Below are positions 24,080 to 37,154 of a stretch of DNA of 64,000 bases, in pieces. The position numbers were made by a program, and so were the translations under genes. This DNA is from Vitis vinifera (Eukaryota; Streptophyta; Magnoliopsida; Vitales; Vitaceae), in contig NC_081810.1 in the NCBI RefSeq assembly GCF_030704535.1, positions 5,303,501-5,367,500 of the forward strand. Direction: 5' to 3'. Within the stretch, counting starts at the first letter, position 1; the number at the start of each line of letters is the position of its first letter. Below the pieces are notes generated by a model that ran no database searches, was not told the DNA's origin, and was given only the letters and a program-made list of their open reading frames with translations.

Positions 24080-27000
24080 ATGAAGATGCACATTCGGAGT
24101 ATCTTATCCTCCTACTTGACCAGGAAGCCAATCAGTAAAAGCCCCATCTTTAGATCTCTTGGCCAAAACCATTTCTTTACCAGCAGTACCTCCCGGTCCA
24201 ATCAAGTCATCACTTGCAAGGGTAAGCTTCAGATTTCATTCTCTGTTTTAGCATTTATCCACTTCGAAACAACTCGATTTTCTTCTGATCCACCCCATAC
24301 TCCCTCAATTTTTTACAAATTTTGAGAAAAAAGCATGCGGATTTGCTTCGTATCACCTAAGGTTTCTGAGTTGATCCATAATTAGACAAATTATGATGTT
24401 CGACAGCGGCGGTGTGTTGGGGAGCAGGGGAGGCGGTGAAGGTGGAGGAGATACAGGTAGAGCCACCCAAATCGTCTGAAGTTCGGGTTAAGATGCTGTA
24501 TGCTAGTATCTGCCACACAGACATCTTATATTGCTCAGGATTTCCACTGGTGAGTATCCCTTACACCAGTTTCCTCCTTGAACGTGTAGTTTTGTAGAGT
24601 AATCTGATCTCCGTTTTTATTGGGTAGCATCATTTGGGTGTTTGTGTTTGATTTCAGCCTCTGTTTCCAAGAGTTCCTGGCCATGAAGGTGTTGGGTAAA
24701 TTTTTCTGCCTTTCACCACTCTTAGAGAAGATCTTTTGTGGGTTTTATCTTCTGTGTTTAAAAGTAGATGCGATCAAACAATAAATAAAAAAGAACAAAA
24801 AAAAAAAAAAAGAGGAAAACCCAAATGAACTTCAGATCTCAAACGGCAGAAAAAACAAGGCAAGTGATCGCTCAGTAGTTCTGAAAAATGACTGGTGGTT
24901 GGAATAGTGTTTTTATGCGCGAATGGCAACGGTCAATTAATGAGTGGCAGGCTGACCTTTTGGAAATTTCCTTTTCCTTGACGGAAGTTCATGGCCGGAC
25001 TTCTTCCTACAGCCAGCCACTTGCCTAAAATGTTGATTTTTCTGTAGTTCTTGCCCTTGAAGCATAAAAAGGCTCTTTGAGTGAAGAGCCACTAGTACTC
25101 TTTCATTAGCCCTCTTCCCCCCGGCATTCACATTCCAGTTTCTTCTTCATCTCACCTATGGACTTGGAAGGAAAAGATAGCCCTTCTTCCTTATTTGCTT
25201 ATTTGTTTTACCGAGTGTGCTTAAGATTGGAATATTATTAGAAACGTTTCCCACTTATATTAAGTAGGGCGAGTGTCTCAAGACCCTTATTGTTGTGCAC
25301 TTAGCAAAGAGCACTACTAACATGCGGATTAAGAGCACTTAGGAAATTGGGAAAAAAGCATGCGGATTTGAGAAAAACATGTGGATTTTCTTTTTGCACT
25401 TAGGAAAGAGCATTGCTAACATGAGAGCCAATCTTCTTCAATAGGGTTGGTTTGTAAGTCGAATTTCATTATTTGAAAGCTCTATAAAAATTTATAAAAT
25501 GTAACACTTCTTTGTAAATTATAAAAGTTTCACTGCACCAATAGCTCCCGTTTTTAAGCTTTCATTTGAATTCACAAATTGACACAAACTCTTGACTAGG
25601 AGATCTCATGAAAAGAAAGGTCCCTTCCTTCTATTCTAATAGAAGAAGTCAAGGCTCTCTATAGAGTCAACTGTAAGGCCTAGGAGGGGATCGAGCACTA
25701 GGGAGATAGAGAGGGTTGTTTGTCTCGACTAATCCATTAGGGGTTGAAGCTTTGGGCATAGCCCCCAGGGAGGAGTAGAGTCCAACAATATTGAGCTCCA
25801 AAATAGAGTTTCTATTCAAATCCCAATTGAACATAATGCCTTAAGGAGAATAACGGAAGTAGTTTACCAAATAACATTCACAAAGAAATGGTGTAAGCGA
25901 AAAGGAAGTCACAATGGTTAGCGACTGCCCAATGAGTTTTTCTTCTCTAATTTTCCCTTTAGAAAGGAGACAATAAGCCCATCAACATGGAAGCTTATGC
26001 TAACTTTTAAATAAAATTTTATAATAAAAAATAGTTGTTTATCCAAGTTAATTTGTAAGATAATAAATATGATGACAACAATGTAAGTGAAAGATAATAT
26101 TAATTTTTAAAATAATAAAATAATTAAATGTATAATTATTTATTATTTTTTCTTGAAAAGTAAGTAAAAGCTCAAAAAAGAAAAAATTTTAAATGAGATC
26201 ACTTGCTATTATCATATATGATAGATGAAGATTAAATATGATTAAAAATTATTAAAAATAGATTAAATAAAAGTAATGTTGTCATCAAATAAGCCCTATC
26301 ACTCAAAAAGGTGATAAAAAAGTTAACAAAAAAAAGTGGTAAAATAATCACATTTTCCTATGAAATTTGGAAAGGTTCTAAAAATATAGTGCTAGAATGT
26401 CTTATAATAAATAATTATTGATAGTTTTCTTTATTTTTTTGGAATTTAGAAAATATGAGATAAAAGGATAAAAGAAGCAATAAAAAATGGAAGGCAGTGA
26501 AAAAAATGGTTGGAGACTAGTTGTTGATGTTCTCCTATTGTCTCTTAAATAGAAATATTGAAAGTTGTGTAAATCTTAAAATAATTTTCATTACAAATCT
26601 TATTTTTTTAATTATAACTAATTAATAGAAATTATGATTCCTTGTGAATGCAGCATGGTGGAGAGCGTAGGCGAAAATGTGATAGCCTTGAAGGAGGGAG
26701 ATCTAGTTATTCCAACCTATTTAGGGGAGTGTGGAGAATGTGAAAATTGTAGGTCAGGAAAGACCAATTTATGCCTCGAACACCCCCTAACTCTTAATGG
26801 TTTGATGCTTGATGGCACTTCCAGGATGTCTATTAGGGGCCAAAGGCTCTACCACCTTTTTAGTTGCTCCACATGGGCTGGGTATATGGTTGTGAATGCC
26901 AACTACCTTGTCAAGATTGACTCAAGAATAGCTCTGTCAGAAGCTAGCTTCCTCTCATGTGGCTTTTCCACTGGATATGGGGCAGCTTGGAAAGAGGCTA

Positions 27001-28269
27001 AGGTTGAAAAAGGTTCTAGTGTTGCAGTTTTAGGCCTTGGTGCTGTTGGATTAGGGGTATGTATGGTTAAAGAGTATGATATGTATATTGAATTTAAAAT
27101 GCTACAAACTTAAATTTTTAGAAAAATTAGTAGTTTTACATGTATTTCAAATATCCTTACCTTTTTACACTTTTAAGGCTTAGAAGATTGGAGTCCTCAA
27201 AATTTAATACAACATCATTAAAAAATGAGCAAAGGCTATTTGTATTAACATGATTTCAAATGCAGGTGCTAGAAGGGGCTCGAAACCAAGGGGCGGCTAG
27301 AATAATTGGCATAGACAAAAATGAAAGAAAGCGTGAAATGGGAAAGACTTTTGGAATGACTGATTTTATAAATCCAAGTAAATCTAATAAACCTATCTCG
27401 GAACTAGTTCATGAGTTGACAGGATGAGAGGGTGTGGATTATAGTTTTGAATGCATTGGAATTCAATCTTTGATTAATGAAGTACTTCAAACCACCAAAG
27501 TGGTATGTCTTTAGATTTGTATAAATGTAAATCATGTGATATCATTACATATTAAATTGAAGTTATCTCATTTATATAAGCTTTTTTTTTATAAAAAAAA
27601 AATGACTTCATTGAGATCAGGGAAAAGGAATGTTGATAGTAATTGGAGCGGGAAACAAAGCGAGTGTGGATATTAATTTCTTGACCCTCTTGCTTGGAAG
27701 AACAATAAATGGATGCATCTTTGGAGGGATTAAAGTCCAGTCTGACATCCCCTTATTAGTTAACAAATGCATCAATAAGGTAAGCTCCTTTCTATGATGA
27801 ATGTTTCACTACTCATTGAAAGTAATCTCTTATATACCAACCAAAATAATCTTATTTATTTGTGAAGTTCTATCACACACATCCAATGCTTATTCATCAT
27901 TGGATTCAAGTGCTTGAGTTAATACTTTAAAGTGTATTTGATAGTAATTCTAAAAATCATTTTTAACTTTTTTAATACTTGAAAAGTAAAAAATTTCAAA
28001 TATTAAAAGGGTTAAAAATGCTTTCTGAAATTACTATTAAGTAGACTTTTGATCTTAGCTTATCTACTACTAAATGTTATTGATCATAATACAATTAGAA
28101 TTCAAGTTAATTTTATGATGATTTGAAAGAAACTAAGTAAGTTTGTTCTTTGACACAGGAAATTCAACTTGATGATCTTTTAACTAATGAAATTCAATTG
28201 GAAGAAATTAAAAAGGCATATGAGCTTTTGAAGCAGCCAGATTGCATCAAGGTTCTCATCAAGATTTAA
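24080..28269 (+). pseudogene. ADH-like gene B1, full-length with one nonsense codon
   Basis: Paralogue of A1 with the same seven exons: 24080-24221, 24407-24549, 24658-24695, 26654-27056, 27266-27502, 27621-27779, 28159-28269. All exon lengths match gene C except exon 1, which again encodes the basic, acid-free presequence-like start MKMHIRSIL. Exon 4 is intact, including GLGAVGLG, so the A1 deletion arose after the duplication. In exon 5 a Gly codon has become TGA (27425-27427), which would stop the protein at about 295 residues, inside the cofactor-binding domain. Zinc motifs CHTD, GHE, C-x2-C-x2-C-x7-C and LSCG are kept. Apart from the one stop it would be a normal-sized enzyme of about 410 residues. 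Pseudogene by this single change, or an assembly or sequencing error. Confidence 0.85.
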
Positions 28270-29180
28270 GTGATCTCAGCAACAATTATAATATGCTCTT
28301 ATTTTCATCTTTGGATCGATGGTTTTATCTATTCCCCAATGGCAAGTAGCCACATTGAATAAGACAAGCTTGCAAACTTCAAGACTAGAACCTTTCGCAA
28401 GTCAAATTGGTCAATAATATTTCTTCCTGTTGTTCATTTTATAATGCCATGAAGAAAAAATATCTATAGGCTCCAAAAAATAATTGCTTAAAGATTATAA
28501 GAAGCTAAGAAAATATAATCACAATTAAAAATATAGCTTTACAGACATATCTAGCTTTTGTCACCTTGGTGAATTCATACATGTTGTAACCACTACAACT
28601 AACTATTTTCTTTTAACTTAGAGATGAATTTATAGATATTAACTATTAGTATCTTCTCTTATAAATGAAGAAACTTATTTTCAAACAAAACCATTAAAAA
28701 AAATCATTGCGGGCAATGTTGTTTGCATGAAGATTTTTTTTTTCTTTTTTAAGAATATACAACTGGCATTGATTCAAACTTATGAGACATTTTTCTAAGA
28801 GTAAAACTGGATTTGGTTCCCTTAGTCAAGGAAATTAATGATGGGTGTGTGTTCATCAAGCCAAATTAGCTTGAAATTTTCTTTCAAGTAAAATGAGATT
28901 AATCAATTGAATTTTTTTACCTCTTGTTTGGCATGTTATTTTTACTCTTTTTCATTAAATCATGTATTTTGAATCCAAAAATAGGATGGGCATTTTAACA
29001 TGTGGATGAAGGGACATTAAGAGATCGTGTGAGAATAATTCTTGTAAAATAGGGTATTTATTTTTTTTTAACTATTTTGTTAAAATTAATTTGTTTTCAG
29101 ACTTTAGTAATTTGTTTATTTTTTTAAAACTTATTATTTATTTCTTTAATTTTTTTTTATTGAATAGAAAAAAAATTATA
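28270..29180. other. 3' flank of B1, no gene seen
   Basis: Aligned with 13102-14050 of unit A. AT-rich, with no additional gene. At about 29180 lies the intact counterpart of the insertion site used by the 4.5-kb element in unit A. Confidence 0.5.
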
Positions 29181-30429
29181 TCTTTCCTGAATGTTAAAAG
29201 TAAACCATCATAATTAGTAATTATTGTGAACTTATTGATTTTTTTTCAACTTCTTAATACTTAATAAAAATGCATTATTTAAAAAATAAACAACTTAATA
29301 CTTAACACTATTAAATACTATTTAGTTTTAAGTTTTATTTAAAATTAAGTAAAAATACACCACCAAATTGTTTTTATTTATTGTGCTTTCATTATTATTA
29401 TTATTATTTAAAGAAAATCAATTATGAAGCTTTTAACTTTTATTGAACTCATTTTCAAGTGGATTGTAAAATTTTGAAAGGTGTGGAAATTATTTATTAC
29501 ATTATTATATATTTATTTTAATTGCTTTAGGTTTTTTTAGCTCTTCCTTCTTAGGTGGCAAATAAAATAATTGATTAAAGAACAGTTGTAAAGTAATTTA
29601 CTTCCTTGTTAGAGTAAGGTCGCATTGATCGAATAGATGACTAAGGCTTAGAACTGATAGCAATTTAACTTGAATACGAGTATTAGTCGCAAATCAAATA
29701 AAATAGGTAATTGTTCCATTAGGAGTTCTTGTAAAATTTAAGTAATAGGTGTTGGATAAAAGACTGTGTTAAGAAGATTAATGAAAAAGATTTGTGATTT
29801 CGATTTCATGATTATAGTTTTTTTATTCTTGAGTGAATGATGAAAAATCATTGTAATTTATAATATGTGATTTGTAATATTGTTGAAACTTTCAATTGCT
29901 TTACCGTCAAGGCTTATATATGATTGTGAAAATAGGGAGAAAAAAAAAAAGGATTTTTAATAGGCGGTTAAAAGCCACCTATTGTGAACAAGACTCCTCA
30001 CACCCTATGTGTTGCATACTTTGAATTATCATTGTAATACTGTTTCACTAAAAAAAAAATATCCAAAAAATTACTATGGAATTGAAATAGATGAATAAAT
30101 TGTGATCTTAACATGCCACAAATTTACCAAATTTATATTTATAAAGTAGAAAATTTTATGATATCTCTATTAATGTAGTATTTTAAGATTTTGGACTATT
30201 AATTAATATAATTAATTTCAATTATAAGTCATAATTTTCAAACTTATTTGGCAGGGCTATGACAACCCTACCTAATGGATTGCCAGTTTTTTTTTCCTTC
30301 TCTTATAAGAATTTTTTTTTTCATATTAGTAAACACATTTTTGGTATAAAAATTATAAAACACGTCATATTGTTTTAAATATATAAATATAAATATATAG
30401 TTTTTAATATACACGAAAAATAGGTTATC
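29181..30429. other. Upstream flank of remnant B2, left of the TRIM
   Basis: Aligned with 18548-19800 of unit A. The last 200 bp match the promoter-proximal DNA of gene C (34500-34640). No gene is visible. Confidence 0.5.
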
Positions 30430-30842
30430 TGTGATGTCCCACATCGGATAGGGGAGAATGTTCCTGGCGCTATATATGTAGAGGCTCCTCTTAACCAAGT
30501 AGACGCGTTTTAAAGCCGTGAGGGCCCCCTTGGGCCCAAAGCGGACAATATCTACATGGTTGGGTGCGGGTCGTTACAAATGGTATCAGAGCCGATCCCC
30601 GACCCCTGTGTGGGGGTTTGTTTGGCTTTGTCTGTTTGGCCCCACAATCCCATGGGACACAACGAGGACGTTGTGTCTGCATGGGGGGGTGTTTGTGATG
30701 TCCCACATCGGATAGGGGAGAATGTTCCTGGCGCTATATATGTAGAGGCTCCTCTTAACCAAGTAGACGCGTTTTAAAGCCGTGAGGACCCCCTTGGGCC
30801 CAAAGCGGACAATATCTACATGGTTGGGTGCGGGTCGTTACA
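30430..30842 (+). mobile_element. TRIM (terminal-repeat retrotransposon in miniature), 413 bp
   Basis: Two direct repeats of 149 bp (30430-30578 and 30694-30842) start TGTGATGTCCC, end GTCGTTACA and differ at one base (GAGGGCCC against GAGGACCC). Between them, TGGTATCAGAGC (30581-30592) is a primer-binding site for initiator tRNA-Met, and a G-run (30683-30689) before the second repeat can serve as polypurine tract. The flanks are TTATC (30425-30429) and TTACC (30843-30847), a 5-bp duplication with one change; unit A at about 19794 has the uninserted sequence. The 115-bp interior encodes nothing, so mobilisation needs enzymes from another element. Confidence 0.95.
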
Positions 30843-30847
30843 TTACC

Positions 30848-31209
30848 CATATTTAAGATTTTTTTTAGGAAAGTGAAATTTGTGTTTGGAGAGGAAGAAA
30901 ACCCTTGAACCAAGAAAATTACAAATCTCAAGTCTTGTTTTATGTTTCAATTTTTTTATAGAGTTTTTTTTAACCAAATACGGAGATAAAGAAAAATGAA
31001 GTTTTAGAAGGTTTTAGAGATTTCATTGGTTTAACCAAATCTATTACAAGTTCTAGCAAATTATGGTTAAGAGATATTTGAGGTGACACTTGATGTGGCA
31101 GCTACCATGTAAGTCTGTAGAAGGAATTTTAATTTTTTTTGTTATACTATCAAGCTAAAGATTTATTTTTTATTTTTTAATTCTTAGTTTAGAAACAAAT
31201 ATATATATA
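30848..31209. other. Upstream flank of B2, right of the TRIM
   Basis: Continuation of the flank that aligns with 19800-20163 of unit A. No gene is visible. Confidence 0.5.
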
Positions 31210-32323
31210 CTCTACCACCTTTTTAGCTATTCTACATGGACCGAGTATATGGTTGTGAATGCCAACTACCTTGTCAAGATTGACTCAAGAACAACCCTAT
31301 CAATGCTAGCTTCCTCTCATGTGGCTTTACCACTGGGGCAGCTTGGAAGGAGGCTAAGGTTGAAAAAGGCTCTAGTGTTGCAGTTCTAAGTCTTGGTGCT
31401 GTTGGATTAGGGGTATATATTGTTAAAAAGCATGACATGTATATTGAACCCAAATTCTACAAGTTTAATCTTTTAGGAAAATTGGTAGTTCAATATATAT
31501 TTCATGATGTCCTTGCCTTTTTACACTTCAAGGCTTAAAAGATTGAAGTCCTCAAAATCTAATACAACTTCATATGTCAAAAATGAGCAAAGACTATTTG
31601 TATTAACATAATTTAAAATGTAGGTGATAGAGGGGGCTCAAAACCAAGGGACGGCTAGAATACATAAACAAAAATGAAAGAAAGCGTAAAGTGAGAAAAA
31701 CTTTCGGAATGATTGATTTTATAAATCCAAGCGAATCCAATAAACCTATCTCAAAACTAGTTTATGAGCTAACAGAAGAAGAGGGTGTGGATTATAATTT
31801 AGAATGCACTGGAATTCAATATTTGATTAATGAAATATTTCAAGCCACCAAAGTGGTGCATCTTTGGATTCATATAAATGTAAATCATTATATATTATTA
31901 CATACTAAATTGAAGTTATCATATTTATACAAGTTTCTTCTTGGATGACTTCATCGAAATCAAGGAAAAGGAATGTTGATATCAATTGGAGCGGGAACGA
32001 AGAGAGCATGGACATTAATTTTTGGATCCACTTGCTTGGAACAACAATAAAAGAATGCCTCTTTGGAGGGATCAAAGCCCAATCTGACATCCCCTTAATA
32101 GCTAACAAATGCATCAATAAGGTTAATGCTTTGACTTTGATTTATTTACTATAAAATGTTACCAATTATGATAAAATTAGAATTCAAATTAATTTTACGA
32201 TAATTTTGGAGAAAACTAAGTGGGTTTCTTTTTTTAACTCGCAAAATACGATTAGAAGAAATGAAAAAAGCATATGAGCTTTTTAAACAACCAGATTGTG
32301 TCAAGATTCTCATCAAGATTTAA
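31210..32323 (+). pseudogene. ADH-like remnant B2 (exon 4 part to exon 7)
   Basis: Sister of A2, starting at the same point inside exon 4. Segments: 31210-31412, 31624-31855, 31964-32121 and about 32240-32323. It shares the 5-bp exon-5 frameshift with A2, so that damage predates the duplication. Its own lesions are a 6-bp loss in exon 4 (ACTGGGGCAGC), a changed acceptor before exon 6 (CAAGG) and a ~31-bp deletion that removes the exon 7 acceptor and start. No zinc-binding residues of the N-terminal domain remain. Not functional. Confidence 0.85.
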
Positions 32324-33374
32324 TTGATCTCAACAACAATTATAATATGTCCACATATTCATCTTTGGATTGATAGTTACATTCATTCTTCAATGGCAAT
32401 TGGCAAGTGGCCTAAGCATTGAATCAGAGAAGCTTGCAAACGTCAAGATTAGAACCCTTTGCATGTCAAGATGTTATGTAATTCTTCATGTTGTTCATTT
32501 TATAATGCCATGTAGAAAAAATATCTATAAGCTTCAACAAATAATTGTTGAAAGCAAAAACCAATTTTATTTCAACTATATTTTATTGTGAAGTGTTTGA
32601 CATTCTCTCATATATGAAGAATGCTTATCATACAGCCACTGTCACCTCTACATGCATATCTAGTGTTACCTTGGCGAGTTCATACATGACATATAACCAC
32701 TCTAACTACATCTCGGTCTAACTCTTTTTTTCTAGTTTAAAATAAATTTATAGATATTAAGATTATGTTTAATTTCTAAAAAGTATCAAGCAAAGAAAAA
32801 AATGTAATATATATTTCTTCTGTTTGATTGTGTTAAATAAAAATATGAAATAAAATTAAATATTATTAAAATTAGTTAAAAATCTATAAATTTTCAAATT
32901 ATTTAGTTTTTATATGTAGCAGTTAAAAATAAGATTAAAAAAGAATATACAAACAATTTATTAAATTTAAATCTATTTTTTTTCTCTTCAAAATTTAAAG
33001 TATACATCGGTGATAGATATAAAAAATAAAAAATTAAAAAATTGTTATTTCATGATTATAGATTTGTGATTGTCGAGAGAATGATGAAAAAGTATTATAA
33101 TTTATAATATGTGACCCATATTAATAAGACTCCTCACACTTATGAGTTGCATATTGTGAGTTATCATTGTAATAGTTGTTTAATTAAAAAAAAAATCTAA
33201 AAAATGACTATGGACTTGAAATAGATAAATAAATTGTGATCTTAACATACTACAAAATTACCAAACTTAAATCTATAAAATAGAAAATTGGGAAAAATGG
33301 GTTTTGACTCACTAATTTAAAAAAAATATAGAAAAAGATCCAACTTTTATAAATTGGTTTTATCTTCATCCATT

Positions 33375-33415
<41 letters not shown>

Positions 33416-34838
33416 TTTTTCATAAATAAGATAATTATTTCCTAAAATACCATTTTAATTAATAATATTAAATAAAATTATCAAAAAAATTAATTTATCC
33501 TTTTGATTTGATAAAAATATTTTACAAATAAATATATTATAATTTTTTTATTATATAATATAAAATACAAATCATTCTGAAAAAATTCTCGAGGATCTTT
33601 AAGTGATAAATAAAATCTTTATAATTCCATAATTAATAGTGATTTTATATTCATTTTTAGTTGACATCAACCAAAAAAAATTAAAAATTAAAAATATAAT
33701 GGAAACTAAAATACTTAAAAATTAAATGCAATTGAAATATAAAAAAAAACTAAAAACTAAAATATAATTAAAAAAATTAAAAATTACAAATAAAATATTG
33801 ACTCTCATTATATTTCTAACTCTTTCTGTGTTATAGCCAAGTGAAAGTTAATATTTTATTTTTATATTTTTAGTTTTAAAGTTTTTAAATTTTAATGATC
33901 CCAAATTAGTTCTTATAGTAAAAAAAAATTGTCAAGTGTTATTAACTTGATAAGTAAAAAAGGTAAAAAGGGTCATTTGAGATAATAATTATCTGACTAT
34001 GAAAAAATTACATATATTTTAAAATATTTTTAAATAGATGAAAATAAATTTGATTTATAAAATTTAGAGTGTTTTTTTTATATATATTTTTTAAATTAGT
34101 GTGTCAAAACTCACTTTACCCTAGAGAATTTTATGGCATCTCTATTAATATAATATTTTTAAAATTTGGAATATTAATTATTATTATTAATTTCAATAAT
34201 TAATCATTAAGATTGATTCTCAAACCTTTATAATGTAAAAAAAAAATGATATCATCTCTCTTATATACTAATAATGAATCAAGTAATTACTTTCCTTTAT
34301 TTTGTTTTAGGCATCCGAAAGTATTATTATTAAAGTGTCCAATTTTTATCACTTTGTATTAACAGTAAGACAAAGAAAAAAAAAATATCAATTCAGATGT
34401 AATAAGAATTTTTATTTTTGTTTAATATTTCTCATTTTATTAAATAGAAGACAAAGGATCTGAATTTTCCCAGCCATTAAATAGTACAGCCAACTTGCTT
34501 TATTTGGCCTACAAGGCCATGACAATCATACCTAATGGATTGCCAGTTATTTTCCTATTATAAGATTTTTTTTTTTTGCGTATTAATTAAAGATATTTTT
34601 GGTATATAAAATATAAAACACGTCATATTGTTGCATTTAATTTGTTTTCTATTCTTTCTCTTCCCTTTTTTCCTTATATATATATATATATATATTTTAC
34701 CTTTTATTTTGTCTTTTTCCATTTTCTTTCCTCAACAGTCAACACTTTTCGACGTTCCAATCGAGCCTTAAGATCGTCGAAGGTAGAACCTTATATCTAC
34801 GTCCTTTCTCATCCTTTTCCTGATAAATTTACAGGAAA
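32324..34838. other. Intergenic DNA between B2 and gene C
   Basis: 32324-33670 matches the end of unit A. An (AT)n tract lies at 33379-33411. 33671-34134 is AT-rich and unassigned. 34135-34640 resembles the flanks upstream of A2 and B2 (ATCTCTATTAAT, ACCTAATGGATTGCCAGTT, AACACGTCATATTG), so it is probably the ancestral upstream region of the C-type gene. No additional coding gene is seen. Confidence 0.5.
34673..34699 (+). promoter_or_regulatory. TA-repeat with possible TATA box of gene C
   Basis: CTTATATATATA... lies 140-165 bp upstream of the gene C start codon. It is the only TATA-like sequence there, followed by pyrimidine-rich DNA as is common in plant leaders. The role is inferred from position alone. 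Confidence 0.35.
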
Positions 34839-37154
34839 ATGTCGGTATCGTCCCGCTTGTCTCCTGGGCAGAGCGATATCCCCACCAACGCCGCCGCACG
34901 GGCCAATGAAGTCATCACATGCAAAGGTAAACTTCCATTTCATGTTTCATCATTCAATTTTCTGATCTCACACTCCTTCCGAAAAGCCTCTGAATTTGTG
35001 ATCTATGGGCTGCGGCTTCTGGGTCATTGATAATCTGATAGTGTACGATGTTTGACAGCGGCGGTGTGTTGGGGGCTGGGGGAGGCGATGAAGGTGGAGG
35101 AGATACAGGTAGAGCCACCCAAATCGTCTGAAGTTCGGGTTAAGATGCTGTACGCTAGTATCTGTCACACAGACATCTTCTACTGCTCAGAACTTTCACT
35201 GGTGAGAATTACTCAGAGAACGCATTCCCCCATGAAAGTGTAGTTTTTTTTTTGTGGAAATATATCATGTGATTAATTTTTTTCTTTTTTCTTTTGGTCT
35301 CTTTGAATCTTCATCGTTTGTTTGTGTTTTATTTCAGCCTATGTTTCCCAAAGTTCCAGGACATGAAGGTGTTGGGTAATTTTTCTGTCTCTCACCTCTC
35401 TTAGAGAAGATTTTTTGTGAGGTTTATGTCAAATATTGATCAAAAGGAAAAGAGAAATAGGAAGTGTAGGTGCTTCCAATGGATATATTGCAGAAATGTG
35501 TAAATTGTTTTGGTACTTGGAATGGTCTCTTATCAACAATAATGAAGAAATATATTAGGTTCAAAAATTTATCATTTTTCTATTTCCTTTTTGAAAACAA
35601 GAAAAATGCTTTAATGTGTTTTAGAAATTAGAATAATTTATTTCTAAAAGTAATTTTATTATCAAATATATGTGTTTTATGTGAATTTGATTTTTCTGGG
35701 TTTTGAAAGTGACAACCAAATCATCAGTTCAATTTCCTTTGAATTGGTGTGTCCACATAAAAGTGGAACAGTGGAGATGGGGGTAATTTGGAAGCAACCC
35801 GCTAGGCCAAACCTAGTAACTAAAGGTGGCGACCCTACTCTCCGTCCTTGCTAACTTATATTGTCTTTTCTAGTTCTTATACATTTGTTTTCTATTTGAA
35901 GTTTGCTAAAAGTATGTTTTGAAGGAAAGCCTAAGATTCTTTGTGAATGCAGGGTGGTGGAGAGTGTAGGAGAAAATGTAACAGGTTTGAAGGAAGGCGA
36001 TGTAGTAATTCCGACCTACCTAGGGGAGTGCGGCGAATGCGAAAATTGTAGGTCACCGAAGACCAATGTATGCCTTAAGCACCCTGTAACTTTCACTGGT
36101 CTGATGCCCGATGGCACTTCCAGAATGTCTATTAGAGGGCAAAGGCTCCACCACATTTTTAGCTGCTCCACATGGACTGAGTACATGGTTGTGAATGCTA
36201 ACTACCTTGTCAAGATTGATCCAAGGATAGCTCCCTCAGATGCTAGCTTCCTCTCATGTGGCTTCTCCACTGGATATGGGGCAGCTTGGAAGGACGCCAA
36301 GGTTGAAAAAGGATCAAGTGTTGCAGTTCTGGGTCTTGGTGCCGTTGGATTAGGGGTATGTATTTCAGGCTATCTTTTCTTTTTTACCTCACAAGTCACA
36401 ACTACTAATGTGTAGCTAACTAAAAAAAATATAAATTCTAATCACAGGTGCTACAGGGGGCCCGAAATCAAGGGGCAGCTAGAATAATTGGCATAGACAA
36501 AAATGAAAGAAGGCGTGAAGTGGGAGAGGCTTTTGGAATGACTGATTTTATAAATCCCAATGAATCTAACAAGTCTATCTCAGAACTGGTAAATGAGTTG
36601 ACGGGAGGACAGGGTGTGGATTATAGCTTTGAATGCACTGGAATTCCGTCTTTGGTTAATGAAGCACTTCAAGCCACCAAAGTGGTACATCTTTGGACTT
36701 GTATATATGAATGCAAAATCATGTTCTGTTCACACTTACTTGGAAGTTAGTACCATGCTTAAAGATTGTCTCTTTCTATGATGTTTTCATGGATATCAGG
36801 GAAAAGGGATGTCGATGGTACTTGGTATAGCAAATGTCCCGACCGTGGACATCAGTTTAATGGCTCTCTTGTCTGGTAAAACACTAAAAGGATGCTTCTT
36901 CGGAGGGATCAAAGTCCAGTCAGACATTCCCGTAATAGTTGACAAATGCATCAATAAGGCAAGTTCTTTGGTATTATAACTAACGAGTCACCTAAAAAAT
37001 CTGTTCAAGTACTTTGACTGAGCGGGTTTCTTCTTTCCCACAGGATATTCAACTTGATGAACTTTTGACTCATGAAGTTCAATTGGAAGACATGAACAAG
37101 GCATTTGAGCTTTTGAAGCAGCCAGACTGTGTGAAGGTTCTCATCAAGATTTGA
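34839..37154 (+). CDS. Alcohol dehydrogenase-like protein (gene C), intact
   Basis: Zinc-dependent, NAD-linked medium-chain dehydrogenase of the plant ADH-like family; the real substrate cannot be told from sequence. Seven exons join to 1179 nt and 392 residues: 34839-34926, 35059-35201, 35338-35375, 35953-36355, 36448-36684, 36800-36958, 37044-37154. Catalytic zinc ligands are Cys65 (CHTD), His86-Glu87 (GHEGVG) and Cys192 (LSCGFSTG). Structural zinc uses Cys116, 119, 122 and 130. The cofactor fold shows GLGAVG at 217-222 and Asp241 (GID), the residue that favours NAD over NADP. The start is the first ATG in frame; exon 1 is short and hydrophilic, so a cytosolic enzyme is likely, unlike A1/B1. 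Intron 6 begins GC (AATAAG|gcaagt), a rare but known donor type; the same site is GT in A1 and B1. It is the only undamaged member of the array here. Phases agree at every junction. Confidence 0.93.

Larger units (their letters stand above)
23882..33670 (+). repeat. Tandem segmental duplication, unit B
   Basis: Second copy of the ~9.35-kb core, carrying B1 (24080-28269) and B2 (31210-32323). It lacks the three large insertions of unit A and gains a 413-bp TRIM (30430-30842). It begins with the AATAAGATAA...TAAGTGCGGG block and ends at GACATCAAC near 33670. After that the sequence differs from what follows unit A. Confidence 0.85.

Noticed and set aside
30491..30777. Several overlapping open frames on both strands
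   Set aside because: They fall within the TRIM, whose interior and LTRs are non-coding by family definition and structure.
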